This document shows positions 17,663 through 26,721 of a DNA stretch of 64,000 bases, piece by piece (position 1 is the stretch's first letter; the number at the start of each line of letters is the position of its first letter). The DNA is from Porphyromonadaceae bacterium UBA7332. Lineage in GTDB: Bacteria; Bacteroidota; Bacteroidia; Bacteroidales; UBA7332. Location: NCBI GenBank assembly GCA_002471225.1, contig DKPO01000018.1, positions 35,218 through 99,217 of the forward strand. Direction: 5' to 3'. The notes under the pieces are model-generated. The model ran no database searches. It was not told the origin of the DNA and saw only the letters and a list, made by a program, of their open reading frames with translations. The position numbers and the translations under genes were made by a program.

Positions 17663-20017
17663 ATGATGAGAAGAAATATATCATCACTAGGAGCCATTTT
17701 AGCGCTAAGCATGCTAATATCTTCTTGTGAAACAAAAATAAAAAATACAGGCTCAGAACGAAATAATCCGATCGAAATGAAGGTTGATAGCGTTCTCTCA
17801 AAAATGACTCTCGAACAGAAAGTAGGTCAGATGACTCAGCTTACGATAGATGTTCTTACAAAAGGAGGCCCATTTGTTTCACATGCCCCATTTGAATTAG
17901 AGGATTCTCTTTTGGATACAGTCTTTGTGAAATACCAGATAGGATCCATATTGAATACATTTTCAAATACACCTCAAACAACACAAGAGTGGTATAAGAA
18001 TTTGAAAAAAATGCAGGAGAAGGCATTAGCGAATGGCGGGATACCGATGGTTTATGGGGTTGATGCGATTCATGGTGTAACCTATACGATTGGTGCGACT
18101 CTTTTCCCACAGCAAATAGGAATGGGGGCTACATTTAATCCTGAACTGGTAAAACAAGGAGCAGCTGTTACGGCTTATGAAACTAGGGCTTCCGGTATTC
18201 CATGGAATTTTTCTCCCGTTCTGGATTTAGGCAGAGATGCCCGATGGAGCCGGATGTGGGAAACGTATTCCGAAGATAGCTACTTAGTCTCTCAAATGGG
18301 AGTTGCATGTGTGGAAGGGTATCAAGGTAATGATCCGGATAAAATAGGGAATACCCATGTAGCCTCTTGTTTGAAACACTTTATGGGCTATGGGGTAAGT
18401 GTATCCGGAAAAGATAGAACACCTAGTTCGATTTCAGAACAGGAGATGAGAGAACGACACTTTGCTCCTTTCTTAGATGCTATAAAAGCAGGAGCATTGT
18501 CTGTTATGGTCAATTCGGGATTAAATAACGGGTTGCCATATCATATAAATGCTGAATATCTGACTCAATGGCTAAAAACAGATTTGAACTGGGATGGGGT
18601 TATTGTTACGGATTGGGCTGATATTAATAATATATTTAATCGGGATAAAATCGTTCCGACTAAAAAAGAAGCAATAAAATTGGCTATTAATGCAGGAATA
18701 GACATGAGCATGGATCCATACGATCTTAAGTTTCCGGTTTTACTGCGTGAGTTAGTCGAGGAGGGTGAAGTGAAAATGGAAAGAATAGACGATGCGGTTC
18801 GCCGTATTCTAAGAATGAAATTTCGCCTGGGACTTTTTGATAAGCCGATAACAAATCCTTCTGATTATCCGTTATTCGGATCAGAAGAACATGCTAAATT
18901 AGCTTTATCTTCAGCTGAAGAGTCTATAACATTGCTTAAAAATGAAGATTCAGTACTTCCGTTATTGAAGAATAAGCGGGTGTTAGTAGCAGGTCCTGCT
19001 GCGAATACAATGCGTTCTTTGAATGGAGGATGGACCCTTAGCTGGCAAGGAGAGAAAGCAGATCAGTATGCTTCGGATTACAACACGATTCTGGAGGCGA
19101 TTCAAACGAAGATCGGTAAAGAAAATGTGATTTATGAACCGGGTATCGAGTTTGCGACAGGAGATGCGAAATACTACGAAGAAAAAACACCACAGATCGA
19201 AAAAGCTGTGACTGCTGCCAGATCTGTAGATTATATAGTTCTTTGTCTGGGTGAGAATTCCTACTGTGAAACGCCTGGGAACCTGAATACTCTGGACTTA
19301 AGTGAGAATCAGCAGAATTTGGCAAAAGCATTAGCTAAAACAGGAAAACCGATCATACTTGTTTTATCGGAAGGGCGCCCGCGCGTGATCTCAGATATTG
19401 AGCCATTGATAAAGGGTATTGTTCAAATATATTATCCTGGAAATTACGGAGGAGATGCACTTGCGAATATTCTCTGGGGTGATGTCAATCCTAGTGGAAA
19501 GTTGCCATATACGTATCCGCTATCGGCTAATTCATTATTGACATACGACTATAAGCCATCTGAAAACACAGATGTTATGGCAGGAGCCTATAATTACGAT
19601 GCAGTAGCCTCTGTTCAATGGGCATTTGGTTATGGGTTGAGTTATACGAAATTTGAGTATTCAAACTTACGACTAAGTAAAACTGATTTTACTGCGACTG
19701 ATGAATTAACTTTTCAGATTGACGTAAAGAATGCAGGTGCCAGATCGGGTAAAGAAGTTGCGATGCTTTTTGTTAGTGACCTTTTTGCATCATTAAGTCC
19801 TGACAACCGGAGATTACGTGGTTTCGAAAAGATACAGATAGAACCTGGAGAGACTAAATCAGTGACCATAAAGATCAAAGGTTCGGACTTAGCATTTGTC
19901 GGGCATGATGGTAAATGGATACTGGAAAAAGGAGACTTTAAGGCTCAGATCGGAACAGAAGTTGTCGATTTAAAATGCACCGAAACGAAGAAATGGAATT
20001 CTCCTAATATAGATTAA
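17663..20017 (+). CDS. GH3 beta-glucosidase, lipoprotein, terminal gene of the beta-glucan operon
   Basis: This 784-residue enzyme has a lipobox with Cys22 (LISSC). The barrel shows KHFMGYG near 239 and the nucleophile Asp317 in VIVTDWAD. The sandwich domain and a fibronectin-III-like C-terminus follow. The start could be either of two adjacent ATGs at 17663 and 17666. Compared with the first GH3 of the locus it has a longer insert after the N-terminal helix and different active-site surroundings (YGVDAIHGVTYTIGAT), closer to exo-acting glucan hydrolases. It probably trims GH16 products to glucose in the periplasm. An intrinsic terminator lies 72 bases downstream. Confidence 0.93.
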   Translation: MMRRNISSLGAILALSMLISSCETKIKNTGSERNNPIEMKVDSVLSKMTLEQKVGQMTQLTIDVLTKGGPFVSHAPFELEDSLLDTVFVKYQIGSILNTFSNTPQTTQEWYKNLKKMQEKALANGGIPMVYGVDAIHGVTYTIGATLFPQQIGMGATFNPELVKQGAAVTAYETRASGIPWNFSPVLDLGRDARWSRMWETYSEDSYLVSQMGVACVEGYQGNDPDKIGNTHVASCLKHFMGYGVSVSGKDRTPSSISEQEMRERHFAPFLDAIKAGALSVMVNSGLNNGLPYHINAEYLTQWLKTDLNWDGVIVTDWADINNIFNRDKIVPTKKEAIKLAINAGIDMSMDPYDLKFPVLLRELVEEGEVKMERIDDAVRRILRMKFRLGLFDKPITNPSDYPLFGSEEHAKLALSSAEESITLLKNEDSVLPLLKNKRVLVAGPAANTMRSLNGGWTLSWQGEKADQYASDYNTILEAIQTKIGKENVIYEPGIEFATGDAKYYEEKTPQIEKAVTAARSVDYIVLCLGENSYCETPGNLNTLDLSENQQNLAKALAKTGKPIILVLSEGRPRVISDIEPLIKGIVQIYYPGNYGGDALANILWGDVNPSGKLPYTYPLSANSLLTYDYKPSENTDVMAGAYNYDAVASVQWAFGYGLSYTKFEYSNLRLSKTDFTATDELTFQIDVKNAGARSGKEVAMLFVSDLFASLSPDNRRLRGFEKIQIEPGETKSVTIKIKGSDLAFVGHDGKWILEKGDFKAQIGTEVVDLKCTETKKWNSPNID

Positions 20018-20089
20018 AAGAGTAAGGTTTAAGTATTAAGTAATCTAATAGATTTCAGAGTAGTAAGGTTAAAGGGCTTTATAGTTGAG

Positions 20090-20126
20090 GGCTGCTGCGG
20101 GAATAATTCTTGTGGCAGCCTTTTTT
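20090..20126 (+). terminator. Intrinsic terminator of the beta-glucan operon
   Basis: GGCTGC at 20090-20095 pairs with GCAGCC at 20115-20120, extended by wobble pairs, and is followed by TTTTTT. Confidence 0.75.
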
Positions 20127-20146
20127 AGGATACTTTCTCGGTAAAA

Positions 20147-20179
20147 TTGTTTTTTATTACTTCAAAACATCTATCTTGC
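20147..20179 (+). promoter_or_regulatory. Candidate promoter of the MutS-like ATPase gene
   Basis: TTG at 20147-20149 and TATCTTGC at 20172-20179 resemble the -33 and -7 elements with a 22-base gap. The -7 box departs from TAnnTTTG at its end. Confidence 0.4.
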
Positions 20180-20210
20180 AACTGATTACTAATGATAAAG
20201 AGTAGAATCA

Positions 20211-21827
20211 ATGGCCATTAAAGACTCATTTTATATATTGAAAGATCGGGTGAAGCCTCAGCGTCGAATAGAAAAAAGTTTTGAGTCTGATCCGAAGATG
20301 ACGGACTGGGATAAAGTGGATTATTATTGCCGGAACAGGAAGTGCGGGGCGGGCGAACGGATATTGCCAGAAACCATGTGTGAGGATATTGATCTGAACG
20401 AATTCTTTCTTTTTGCAGATCGCACGGAGTCAATTGTAGGTGAACAGTATCTTTATAGCCGTTTGCTGACGGATAAGGAGTCTATAGATTTTGAAGAGCA
20501 GGAATCCTGGATCGGGCGAATGGATCGGGATGAGAGTCTTTGCAGAGTATTGCAGAAACTTTTGAGTCGGTTGAAGCGCAGAGAAGCGTATTATCTGCCG
20601 CATTTATTTCTGGACCTTTCCTTTACGAAACCTTTTTATTATGGCTGGATGGAGTTATTATCGCTTCTGCCTTTGCTCTTATTGGTGGTGTCGTTTTGGG
20701 AACCTGCTTGTTTGTTTCTTCTATTCGGTGTACTGCTGATCAATTTGATGATTCATCTGCATAATAAGCGGATTATGTTTATGTATCAGGACTCGATACC
20801 TCCCTTGTATAGCTTGATTTGTGCCGCAGAGGGATTGCTGGACATGGTGAAGAATGGAGATTACGAAAAAGAAAGAGTGGCTGTGAAAAAGCTTTCGGGC
20901 GATAAATATAAAATGCAGCTGTTTACGCTGGAAAGTAAAAGTGATGATTCGCTTTTGTCTCTGTTATATCTCGTTTTTGATTATCTCAAAGTATTTTTTC
21001 TTATCGAACCCTTGTGGGCATATCGCCTGCTGGATAAACTAAAGAAGCATCAGCAGGAGGTTGAGACGCTGTTTACTTTTGTAGGGCGTATCGACAGTTA
21101 TTTATCGGTTTACAGACTGAGAAAACAATTATCTTTTTATACGCTTCCTGCATGGGGAGATGAGGTGAAGGCTGAATTAAGTTTTACGGATCTGTATCAT
21201 CCGCTGATTGGGGATTGTGTGCCTAATTCGCTGGATACAGAAGGAAAATCAGTCTTGCTCACGGGATCGAATATGGCAGGGAAGACTTCTTTTATACGAG
21301 CTGTAGCCCTGAATGTTCTGAGTGCTAAAACCCTGAATACCGCTTTTGCCAAATCAATCCGATTGTCGCCCTTTGCCCTTTATTCATCCATACGTATAAC
21401 GGACAGTCTGAACGAAGGGGTGAGTTACTATCAGAAAGAAGTACAGACCATCGGTAAAATGATTGAGGCAAGTACAAAGAGCGGTACGAAGTTATTTCTG
21501 CTGGATGAACTATACAAAGGAACAAACACGCAGGAACGGATTGCTGCCGGGAAAGCGGTCTTGAATTTTTTGGCTGATCCGGAAGAGAATATGGTTTTCG
21601 TATCAACGCATGATATCGAATTGGCGGCTTTACTGGAAAAGAATTATGAGTTATACCATTTTACGGAAACCGTGTCGGGAGATGCGATTCATTTTGATTA
21701 TAAACTGAAGAGAGGAGTGCTGACAACACGTAATGCGATCAGGATATTGCAACTCAATGCTTATCCCGAATCCATTATTCAGGAAGCATTGAGTTTGCTG
21801 GAAAACAGTAAAAAGAATCACATTTGA
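20211..21827 (+). CDS. Membrane-anchored MutS-family ATPase (MutS-like, no mismatch-recognition domain)
   Basis: This 538-residue protein has the MutS ATPase core at its C-terminus: a P-loop GSNMAGKTS at about 352-360, the Walker B/signature region LFLLDELYKGTNTQER, and the STHDIELA switch. The N-terminal half lacks the mismatch-binding domain of MutS and the Smr domain of MutS2. It instead has two hydrophobic segments at about 146-181, suggesting a membrane-attached ATPase. Proteins of this kind occur widely in Bacteroidota under the label MutS-related, with no settled function. It faces the regulator gene of the efflux operon and overlaps its end by 10 bases, with no terminator between. Its role in DNA repair is not established. 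Confidence 0.85.
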   Translation: MAIKDSFYILKDRVKPQRRIEKSFESDPKMTDWDKVDYYCRNRKCGAGERILPETMCEDIDLNEFFLFADRTESIVGEQYLYSRLLTDKESIDFEEQESWIGRMDRDESLCRVLQKLLSRLKRREAYYLPHLFLDLSFTKPFYYGWMELLSLLPLLLLVVSFWEPACLFLLFGVLLINLMIHLHNKRIMFMYQDSIPPLYSLICAAEGLLDMVKNGDYEKERVAVKKLSGDKYKMQLFTLESKSDDSLLSLLYLVFDYLKVFFLIEPLWAYRLLDKLKKHQQEVETLFTFVGRIDSYLSVYRLRKQLSFYTLPAWGDEVKAELSFTDLYHPLIGDCVPNSLDTEGKSVLLTGSNMAGKTSFIRAVALNVLSAKTLNTAFAKSIRLSPFALYSSIRITDSLNEGVSYYQKEVQTIGKMIEASTKSGTKLFLLDELYKGTNTQERIAAGKAVLNFLADPEENMVFVSTHDIELAALLEKNYELYHFTETVSGDAIHFDYKLKRGVLTTRNAIRILQLNAYPESIIQEALSLLENSKKNHI

Positions 21828-22501
21828 ATGATTTTCATGATATCTTCACGATAAGATTCGGAAATAGGGATTAGTTTCTTACCAAATACGATGCAGTTCC
21901 TTTCCATGACATTCACCTTCCGGACATTCACCAGAAAGGAACGATGTACCCGATAAAAGGGAGGAGATGACAAACCGGCTTCGATCGCTTTGAGTGTCGA
22001 TAATGTTTTAACCTCCGTTCCGTTTTCGAGCGCAATCAGTACGTAGTCCCGCAAAGATTCGATATAAAGGATATCGTTATAGTCTATTTTCAGTACCCGA
22101 TAATCTGATTTCACGATCAGAAAATGATCCGCTTCGCTAACTGTTTCGCTGAAGCGTTGCACTTTCTTTACAGCTTTCAGAAAATTGGGGTAACTAATTG
22201 GTTTTAATAAATAATCCAGCGCATCGACCCGAAAACCTTCTAAGGCATATTGATTAAAAGCCGTAGTGAAAATAATCTTCGTTGTAAAGGCATCAATACT
22301 TGCAGCCAGTTCCAGCCCCGTTATTTCAGGCATCTGAATGTCCAGAAACAACAAATCGACTTTTTCAGTCTGAAGAAAAGTAAGCGCTTCAAACGCATTG
22401 GTAAAACTGCCGACCAATTCAAGAGACGGCGTTTTATTCACATAAGATTCCAGTATAGATACAGCCAAAGGCTCATCATCCACAATTACACAGCGTATCA
22501 T
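21818..22501 (-). CDS. LytTR-family response regulator
   Basis: This 227-residue protein has an N-terminal receiver domain with acidic residues Asp8/Asp9, phospho-acceptor Asp54 (LFLDIQMP), Thr80 and Lys100 (LLKPI). The C-terminal LytTR DNA-binding domain contains IESLRDYVLI and FYRVHRSFLVN. It overlaps the LytS-type kinase gene by four bases (ATGA) and is the last gene of a six-gene minus-strand operon that also encodes a tripartite ABC efflux system. It most likely controls that operon in response to envelope stress or a toxic peptide. Its 3' end overlaps the convergent MutS-like gene by 10 bases. Confidence 0.93.
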   Translation of the reverse strand: MIRCVIVDDEPLAVSILESYVNKTPSLELVGSFTNAFEALTFLQTEKVDLLFLDIQMPEITGLELAASIDAFTTKIIFTTAFNQYALEGFRVDALDYLLKPISYPNFLKAVKKVQRFSETVSEADHFLIVKSDYRVLKIDYNDILYIESLRDYVLIALENGTEVKTLSTLKAIEAGLSSPPFYRVHRSFLVNVRKVNVMERNCIVFGKKLIPISESYREDIMKIIQM

Positions 22502-23535
22502 TTTTCTGCACGAATGATTAAGAGTGAAACATATTCGTCGCCGATCAGTTGACTCTGATACTGATGGCGGTTCGGATAAAGAAGCTCCAACCGGCGTTTC
22601 AGATTATCGAGGCCTATCCCTGAACCACTGCGGTCCTGATCGGTTTTAGGGAAATTCGTATTTCGCACGTAACAAATGATATTGTCGTATTCGCAATAAA
22701 TACGAATGGATATATGCGAAGGTTTGCTTTGACTGATCCCGTGCTTAAAGGCATTTTCCACCAGTGTAATAAACAACAGAGGGGCTATTTGTCTTTTAGT
22801 ATCGTTGTCTTCAAGATCCAGTTCGAGTGAAACTTGCCGTGGTAAACGCAAACGCATCAGATCGCAATAATTCCGGACAAATTCTATCTCCTTATCTAAA
22901 GAGATTGTTTCGCGGTTTGCCTCGTATAACTGATAGCGCAACATCTCGCACAGACTGATGATCGATACCTGGGCTTTGTCTTTATCCAGGTCAATCAATG
23001 CATATATGTTATTCAGCGAATTAAAAAGAAAATGAGGGTTTAGCTGGTTTTTCAGTTCCTGAAGTTCGGCTTCTGTGCGTGCCTTTTCGAGTTCCTGAAC
23101 CCTTTGTTTCTCCTCATACCATTGTCCCGTTACCTTAACCGCTACGCTGAGTCCGACAAAAAAGCATTGAACCAATACCATAAAGAAAGAGCGAATGAAT
23201 CCGCTTTCCGGATGTCCCATTCCGTCGGGATGTTTCATCGGCGGCCCTGCCATAGAATGAAGGTATCCGACACAGACAGTCAACGAAATTATAGCAACGA
23301 GATTAATGAGAATAAACAATCCGATCCGCTTTGTGAACAGAAATTTTCTGATCAGCCAGAGGTAATTCAGGTAGAACACAAAGATAACCTGCAAAGGCAT
23401 AACGAAGGCTCCCGGATCAAAAGGCGGATAATGAGAGCCTGTCGCAAAAGCCAATAAATAGGGCATCGACAGAAAGCCTGTCCAGACGGATGTATGGATA
23501 GCGATTTCGAGTATCTTATTTGATTTGTTATTCAT
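22498..23535 (-). CDS. LytS-type sensor histidine kinase
   Basis: This 345-residue kinase has four predicted transmembrane helices in residues 12-135 with very short loops. One loop is His/Met/Pro-rich (HSMAGPPMKHPDGMGHPE). The kinase core starts with a coiled coil and the His_kinase motif LNPHFLFNSLNN, with phospho-accepting His168, and ends with an HATPase domain (ENAFKHGIS and GSGIGLDNLKRRL). The His/Met-rich loop could bind a metal, but that is a guess. It is translationally coupled to the LytTR regulator downstream and overlaps the ABC permease gene by 8 bases, so sensing and efflux are coexpressed. Confidence 0.92.
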   Translation of the reverse strand: MNNKSNKILEIAIHTSVWTGFLSMPYLLAFATGSHYPPFDPGAFVMPLQVIFVFYLNYLWLIRKFLFTKRIGLFILINLVAIISLTVCVGYLHSMAGPPMKHPDGMGHPESGFIRSFFMVLVQCFFVGLSVAVKVTGQWYEEKQRVQELEKARTEAELQELKNQLNPHFLFNSLNNIYALIDLDKDKAQVSIISLCEMLRYQLYEANRETISLDKEIEFVRNYCDLMRLRLPRQVSLELDLEDNDTKRQIAPLLFITLVENAFKHGISQSKPSHISIRIYCEYDNIICYVRNTNFPKTDQDRSGSGIGLDNLKRRLELLYPNRHQYQSQLIGDEYVSLLIIRAEK

Positions 23536-24748
23536 ATCTTAATGCAACTATAGGGTCTAATTGAGAGGCCTTCTTAGCCGGATACCAACCAAAGAATATA
23601 CCCTCGGCAAAGCAAACACCAAAGGCAAGCAGTACAGAACCGATATTCAGAACAAACTCCCAGTTCAGAAACAAAGATACCAGATAGCTTACGATAATAC
23701 CCAACAAAATGCCTAAAAATCCGCCTATTAGCGAGAGTATGATCGATTCGGATAAAAACTGCATCAGTACAAATTGTTTTTGTGCACCGATTGACATGCG
23801 CAATCCGATTTCTTTTGTCCGTTCCGTAACGGTTACATACATAATATTCATAATCCCGATTCCGCCTACAAGCAGTGAAATAGCTGCAACAGAGGTCAGA
23901 AGTGCCGTAAGCATTCCTGTGACATTGGAAACCATGGAGAGCATTTCGGCTTGTGTAAAGATATCAAAATCATCCGTATCGGACGGTTTGAGTTTGTGGG
24001 CGCGACGTATTACAGACTTGATCTCCGTAACGGCATTTTCAGACTCTTCTTCCGATACCGCACTCGCGAAAATTGAATTAAAGTGCGTAATGGCAAGCAT
24101 CCGTTTCTGAACAGTCGAATAGGGGAGATACACTACATTGTCCTGATCCTGTCCCATCCCGTTTTGTCCGCGCTCTTCCAATACACCGATGATTTTCAAC
24201 GGGATATTCTTAAAACGTATGGTTTTGCCAATCGGATCACTTCCGTCAGGAAAAAGTTTATCAACGATCGTTTTACCGATCACACAGACTTTAGCCGCGG
24301 TTTCCACATCGGTTGTTGAAAAGAAGATACCTTTTTGCATTTTCAAATCGCGAATATGCTGAAACGTGACGTCCACACCGCTCAGAGATGTCGGTGTATT
24401 ATTTGTTCCGGCAACTAACTGGCCACTGATATTGACCGAAGGAGACACATTTGTGATTAGCTTACACTCCTTTTTCAAAGCTTTCAGATCTGATTCCGTC
24501 AGAGATTTAGCATCGCCGGCTCCCATATTGATCCCGCCTCTTTGTTGTTGAGCAGGAGAAATAAAAATCATGTTTGTCCCGGTAGATGCAATCTCATTGC
24601 GGATATTGTTTGTCGAAGCCGAGCCCAGAGAAACAACAGCAATAACCGATGCAATACCGATAATGATTCCGAGCATTGTCAGAAATGCACGGGTTTTGTT
24701 TCTGAGCAAAGCCCGATAAGCGATGTTTATGTAGTTATACCATTTCAT
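23528..24748 (-). CDS. MacB-like ABC transporter permease (FtsX/MacB fold)
   Basis: This 406-residue permease has a membrane anchor near the N-terminus (TRAFLTMLGIIIGIASVIAVVSLG), a periplasmic MacB_PCD domain at about 45-245, and three C-terminal helices containing GGIGIMNIMYVTVTERTKEIG, as in MacB-type mechanotransmission systems. It begins 14 bases inside the ATPase gene. In E. coli MacB the ATPase and permease are one protein; here they are separate. Together with the adaptor and TolC-like protein it would export a peptide, antibiotic or lipid-like compound from the periplasm. The substrate is unknown. Confidence 0.93.
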   Translation of the reverse strand: MKWYNYINIAYRALLRNKTRAFLTMLGIIIGIASVIAVVSLGSASTNNIRNEIASTGTNMIFISPAQQQRGGINMGAGDAKSLTESDLKALKKECKLITNVSPSVNISGQLVAGTNNTPTSLSGVDVTFQHIRDLKMQKGIFFSTTDVETAAKVCVIGKTIVDKLFPDGSDPIGKTIRFKNIPLKIIGVLEERGQNGMGQDQDNVVYLPYSTVQKRMLAITHFNSIFASAVSEEESENAVTEIKSVIRRAHKLKPSDTDDFDIFTQAEMLSMVSNVTGMLTALLTSVAAISLLVGGIGIMNIMYVTVTERTKEIGLRMSIGAQKQFVLMQFLSESIILSLIGGFLGILLGIIVSYLVSLFLNWEFVLNIGSVLLAFGVCFAEGIFFGWYPAKKASQLDPIVALRYE

Positions 24749-25511
24749 AATCCTGATTCTTAGGTAGAGACGCTAATGCTAAAGCAGCACTTTGAGTCAT
24801 AATTGGCGTATCGGTGATAATTAATCCGTCTTTTAAACGTATAGATCGGGTAGTAAAATTCGCAATATCCGGCTCATGTGTAACAAAACAGATGGTTTTG
24901 CCCTGCGCATTCAATTGCTGAAACAAAGACATCACTTCATACGAAGTTCTTGTATCGAGGTTTCCCGTCGCTTCGTCGGCTAAGATCATCACAGGGTCGT
25001 TAACCAATGCGCGGGCAATAGCCACACGCTGTTGTTGTCCTCCGCTCAGTTGATTCGGAAAATGGTTCATCCGATCTTGTAGTCCGACCTGTTCAAGAGC
25101 AAACTTAGCACGCTCTTTACGTTCTCTGGATTTAATGTCAGGGTTGTAAAGCAGAGGTAGTTCAACCTGCTCTACCGCAGAGGTACGAGGCAACAAGTTA
25201 TAGGATTGGAATACAAATCCAAGCTTACGGTTTCTAAGCAAGGACAGCGCCTGATCGTTTTGTTTTGAAACAGCGATACCGTCAATGAAATATTCTCCGG
25301 AAGTCGGTTTATCCAGACAGCCCAGTATATTCAGTAAAGTACTTTTTCCCGATCCGCTTGTACCCATAATCGATACAAATTCTCCCTCATTAACCGAAAA
25401 TGAAATACCGCGTAAAGCATGAACCTTCTCACTGCCCATTTCGAAAGTACGGGTCAATTGTTCTATTTTTAAGACTTCCTTATTTGTCATATTATTTTCT
25501 GCTAAGTTCAA
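24735..25511 (-). CDS. MacB-type ABC transporter ATP-binding protein
   Basis: This 258-residue ATPase has all the core motifs: Walker A GTSGSGKST near residue 49, the signature LSGGQQQR, Walker B VMILADEATG and a switch His in CFVTHE. The ATG at 25511 was used. A second ATG seven codons later (25490) is an equally plausible start, because homologues usually begin close to KIEQLTR. It sits 7 bases after the adaptor gene and overlaps the permease gene. The C-terminus extends about 30 residues past the usual domain end. Confidence 0.93.
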   Translation of the reverse strand: MNLAENNMTNKEVLKIEQLTRTFEMGSEKVHALRGISFSVNEGEFVSIMGTSGSGKSTLLNILGCLDKPTSGEYFIDGIAVSKQNDQALSLLRNRKLGFVFQSYNLLPRTSAVEQVELPLLYNPDIKSRERKERAKFALEQVGLQDRMNHFPNQLSGGQQQRVAIARALVNDPVMILADEATGNLDTRTSYEVMSLFQQLNAQGKTICFVTHEPDIANFTTRSIRLKDGLIITDTPIMTQSAALALASLPKNQDYEMV

Positions 25512-25518
25512 ACGGTTG

Positions 25519-26721
25519 TTAATGCATCATAGCACCCGGTCCGCCTCCCGGTCCTCCTTTGGGTGGTTTAGGGAAAAAGCTGGCCCCTTCTGTTTTTGAC
25601 TTCGGATCAATGGCTTCAATACCAAGAATTATTTCGTCATTACGCTGGATACCGGATTTAATAATCGTGTTTACACCATCCGATTCTCCGACATTAACCG
25701 AAACTGAGCGAAGTCCCTCAGCTCCTTTTACCCAAATATGATTAGAGCTATTGCCTGATTCCTGATCTTTTGACTGAAGAATAGGTTCTTTGATCTTAGA
25801 AGCATCGGGACTGAAATAAAGCGCTTCGGCAGGAACAATTATTCCGCGGGATGATTGAGTCGTAATAGTCGTATTGGCAGTCATTCCCGGGAATAGTTTC
25901 TCATCGGGATTCGGCGCATCAATAATAACCGTATAAGTAACGACATTGGCTGAAACGGTAGGTTCGAGACGTATTTGTGAAACAGTACCGTTAAATACCT
26001 CGCCCGGATAAGTATCGACATCGAAAATAGCTTTTTGTCCGACTTTGATTCGACCTATGTCCGCTTCATCCACATTCGCTTCCACCTGCATTTTAGTCAG
26101 GTCATTGGCTATCGTGAAAAGGGTTGGCGTATTAAAAGAAGCTGCAACTGTCTGACCTTCGTCAACGGCTCTGTTCAGAACACGGCCCGAAATCGGTGAA
26201 TAAATTTCGGCATAAGAGAGATTGACCAGCGATTGCTGATAGTCGGCTTTTGTCGTAATGACTTTACCTTTCGCATTTGCCAGACGATTCTCTGCTTCTT
26301 CCAGCGAAGCAGGAGTGGAGGCTTTCTGATCATATAATGATTTGGTACGCTCGTAACTAAGTTTGGCAAGTTTCAGATCACTTTCGGCATTCTCATACGA
26401 AGCCTTTGCCTGACGGACACGCTCACTAAGGGTTGCTTTATCCAGTTCGGCTAATAACTGTCCTTCTTTGACCTGAGAGTTGAAATCCACAAAGATCCGG
26501 GTTACGATTCCTGAAACTTGAGTACCGACTTCTACTTTCGTTACAGGCTGTATATTTCCGCTTGCTGTGACACTTAATTCAAGTTCGCCCTCCTGTGGAT
26601 TTGTTGTCCGTAGCATATACATATCTTTCGGTTTTCCGAATGCGAAAAACCAGACGCAGGCTACACCCGCTAATAGTATTGAGCTGATCAGGATGATATT
26701 CTTTTTCTTCATAGTTGTCAA
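25519..26721 (-). CDS. MacA-like periplasmic adaptor protein (RND/ABC membrane-fusion family)
   Basis: This 400-residue protein has an N-terminal membrane anchor (IILISSILLAGVACVWFFAF) and then the adaptor layout: beta-barrel and lipoyl halves (GTQVSGIVTRIFVDFNSQVKEGQLLAELD) flanking a helical hairpin at about 100-170, then the membrane-proximal domain. The C-terminal tail is Gly/Pro-rich and ends in Met-Met-His, as in several MacA-like proteins of Bacteroidota. It bridges the ABC permease to the TolC-like channel. The start overlaps the end of the TolC-like gene by four bases. Confidence 0.93.
   Translation of the reverse strand: MTTMKKKNIILISSILLAGVACVWFFAFGKPKDMYMLRTTNPQEGELELSVTASGNIQPVTKVEVGTQVSGIVTRIFVDFNSQVKEGQLLAELDKATLSERVRQAKASYENAESDLKLAKLSYERTKSLYDQKASTPASLEEAENRLANAKGKVITTKADYQQSLVNLSYAEIYSPISGRVLNRAVDEGQTVAASFNTPTLFTIANDLTKMQVEANVDEADIGRIKVGQKAIFDVDTYPGEVFNGTVSQIRLEPTVSANVVTYTVIIDAPNPDEKLFPGMTANTTITTQSSRGIIVPAEALYFSPDASKIKEPILQSKDQESGNSSNHIWVKGAEGLRSVSVNVGESDGVNTIIKSGIQRNDEIILGIEAIDPKSKTEGASFFPKPPKGGPGGGPGAMMH

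Noticed and set aside
8153..20017. Recent duplication of the two GH3 genes
   Set aside because: The proteins share family motifs only; lengths, N-terminal regions and active-site surroundings differ throughout.
20211..21827. MutS2 or mismatch-repair MutS
   Set aside because: The mismatch-binding and Smr domains are absent and two membrane segments are present.
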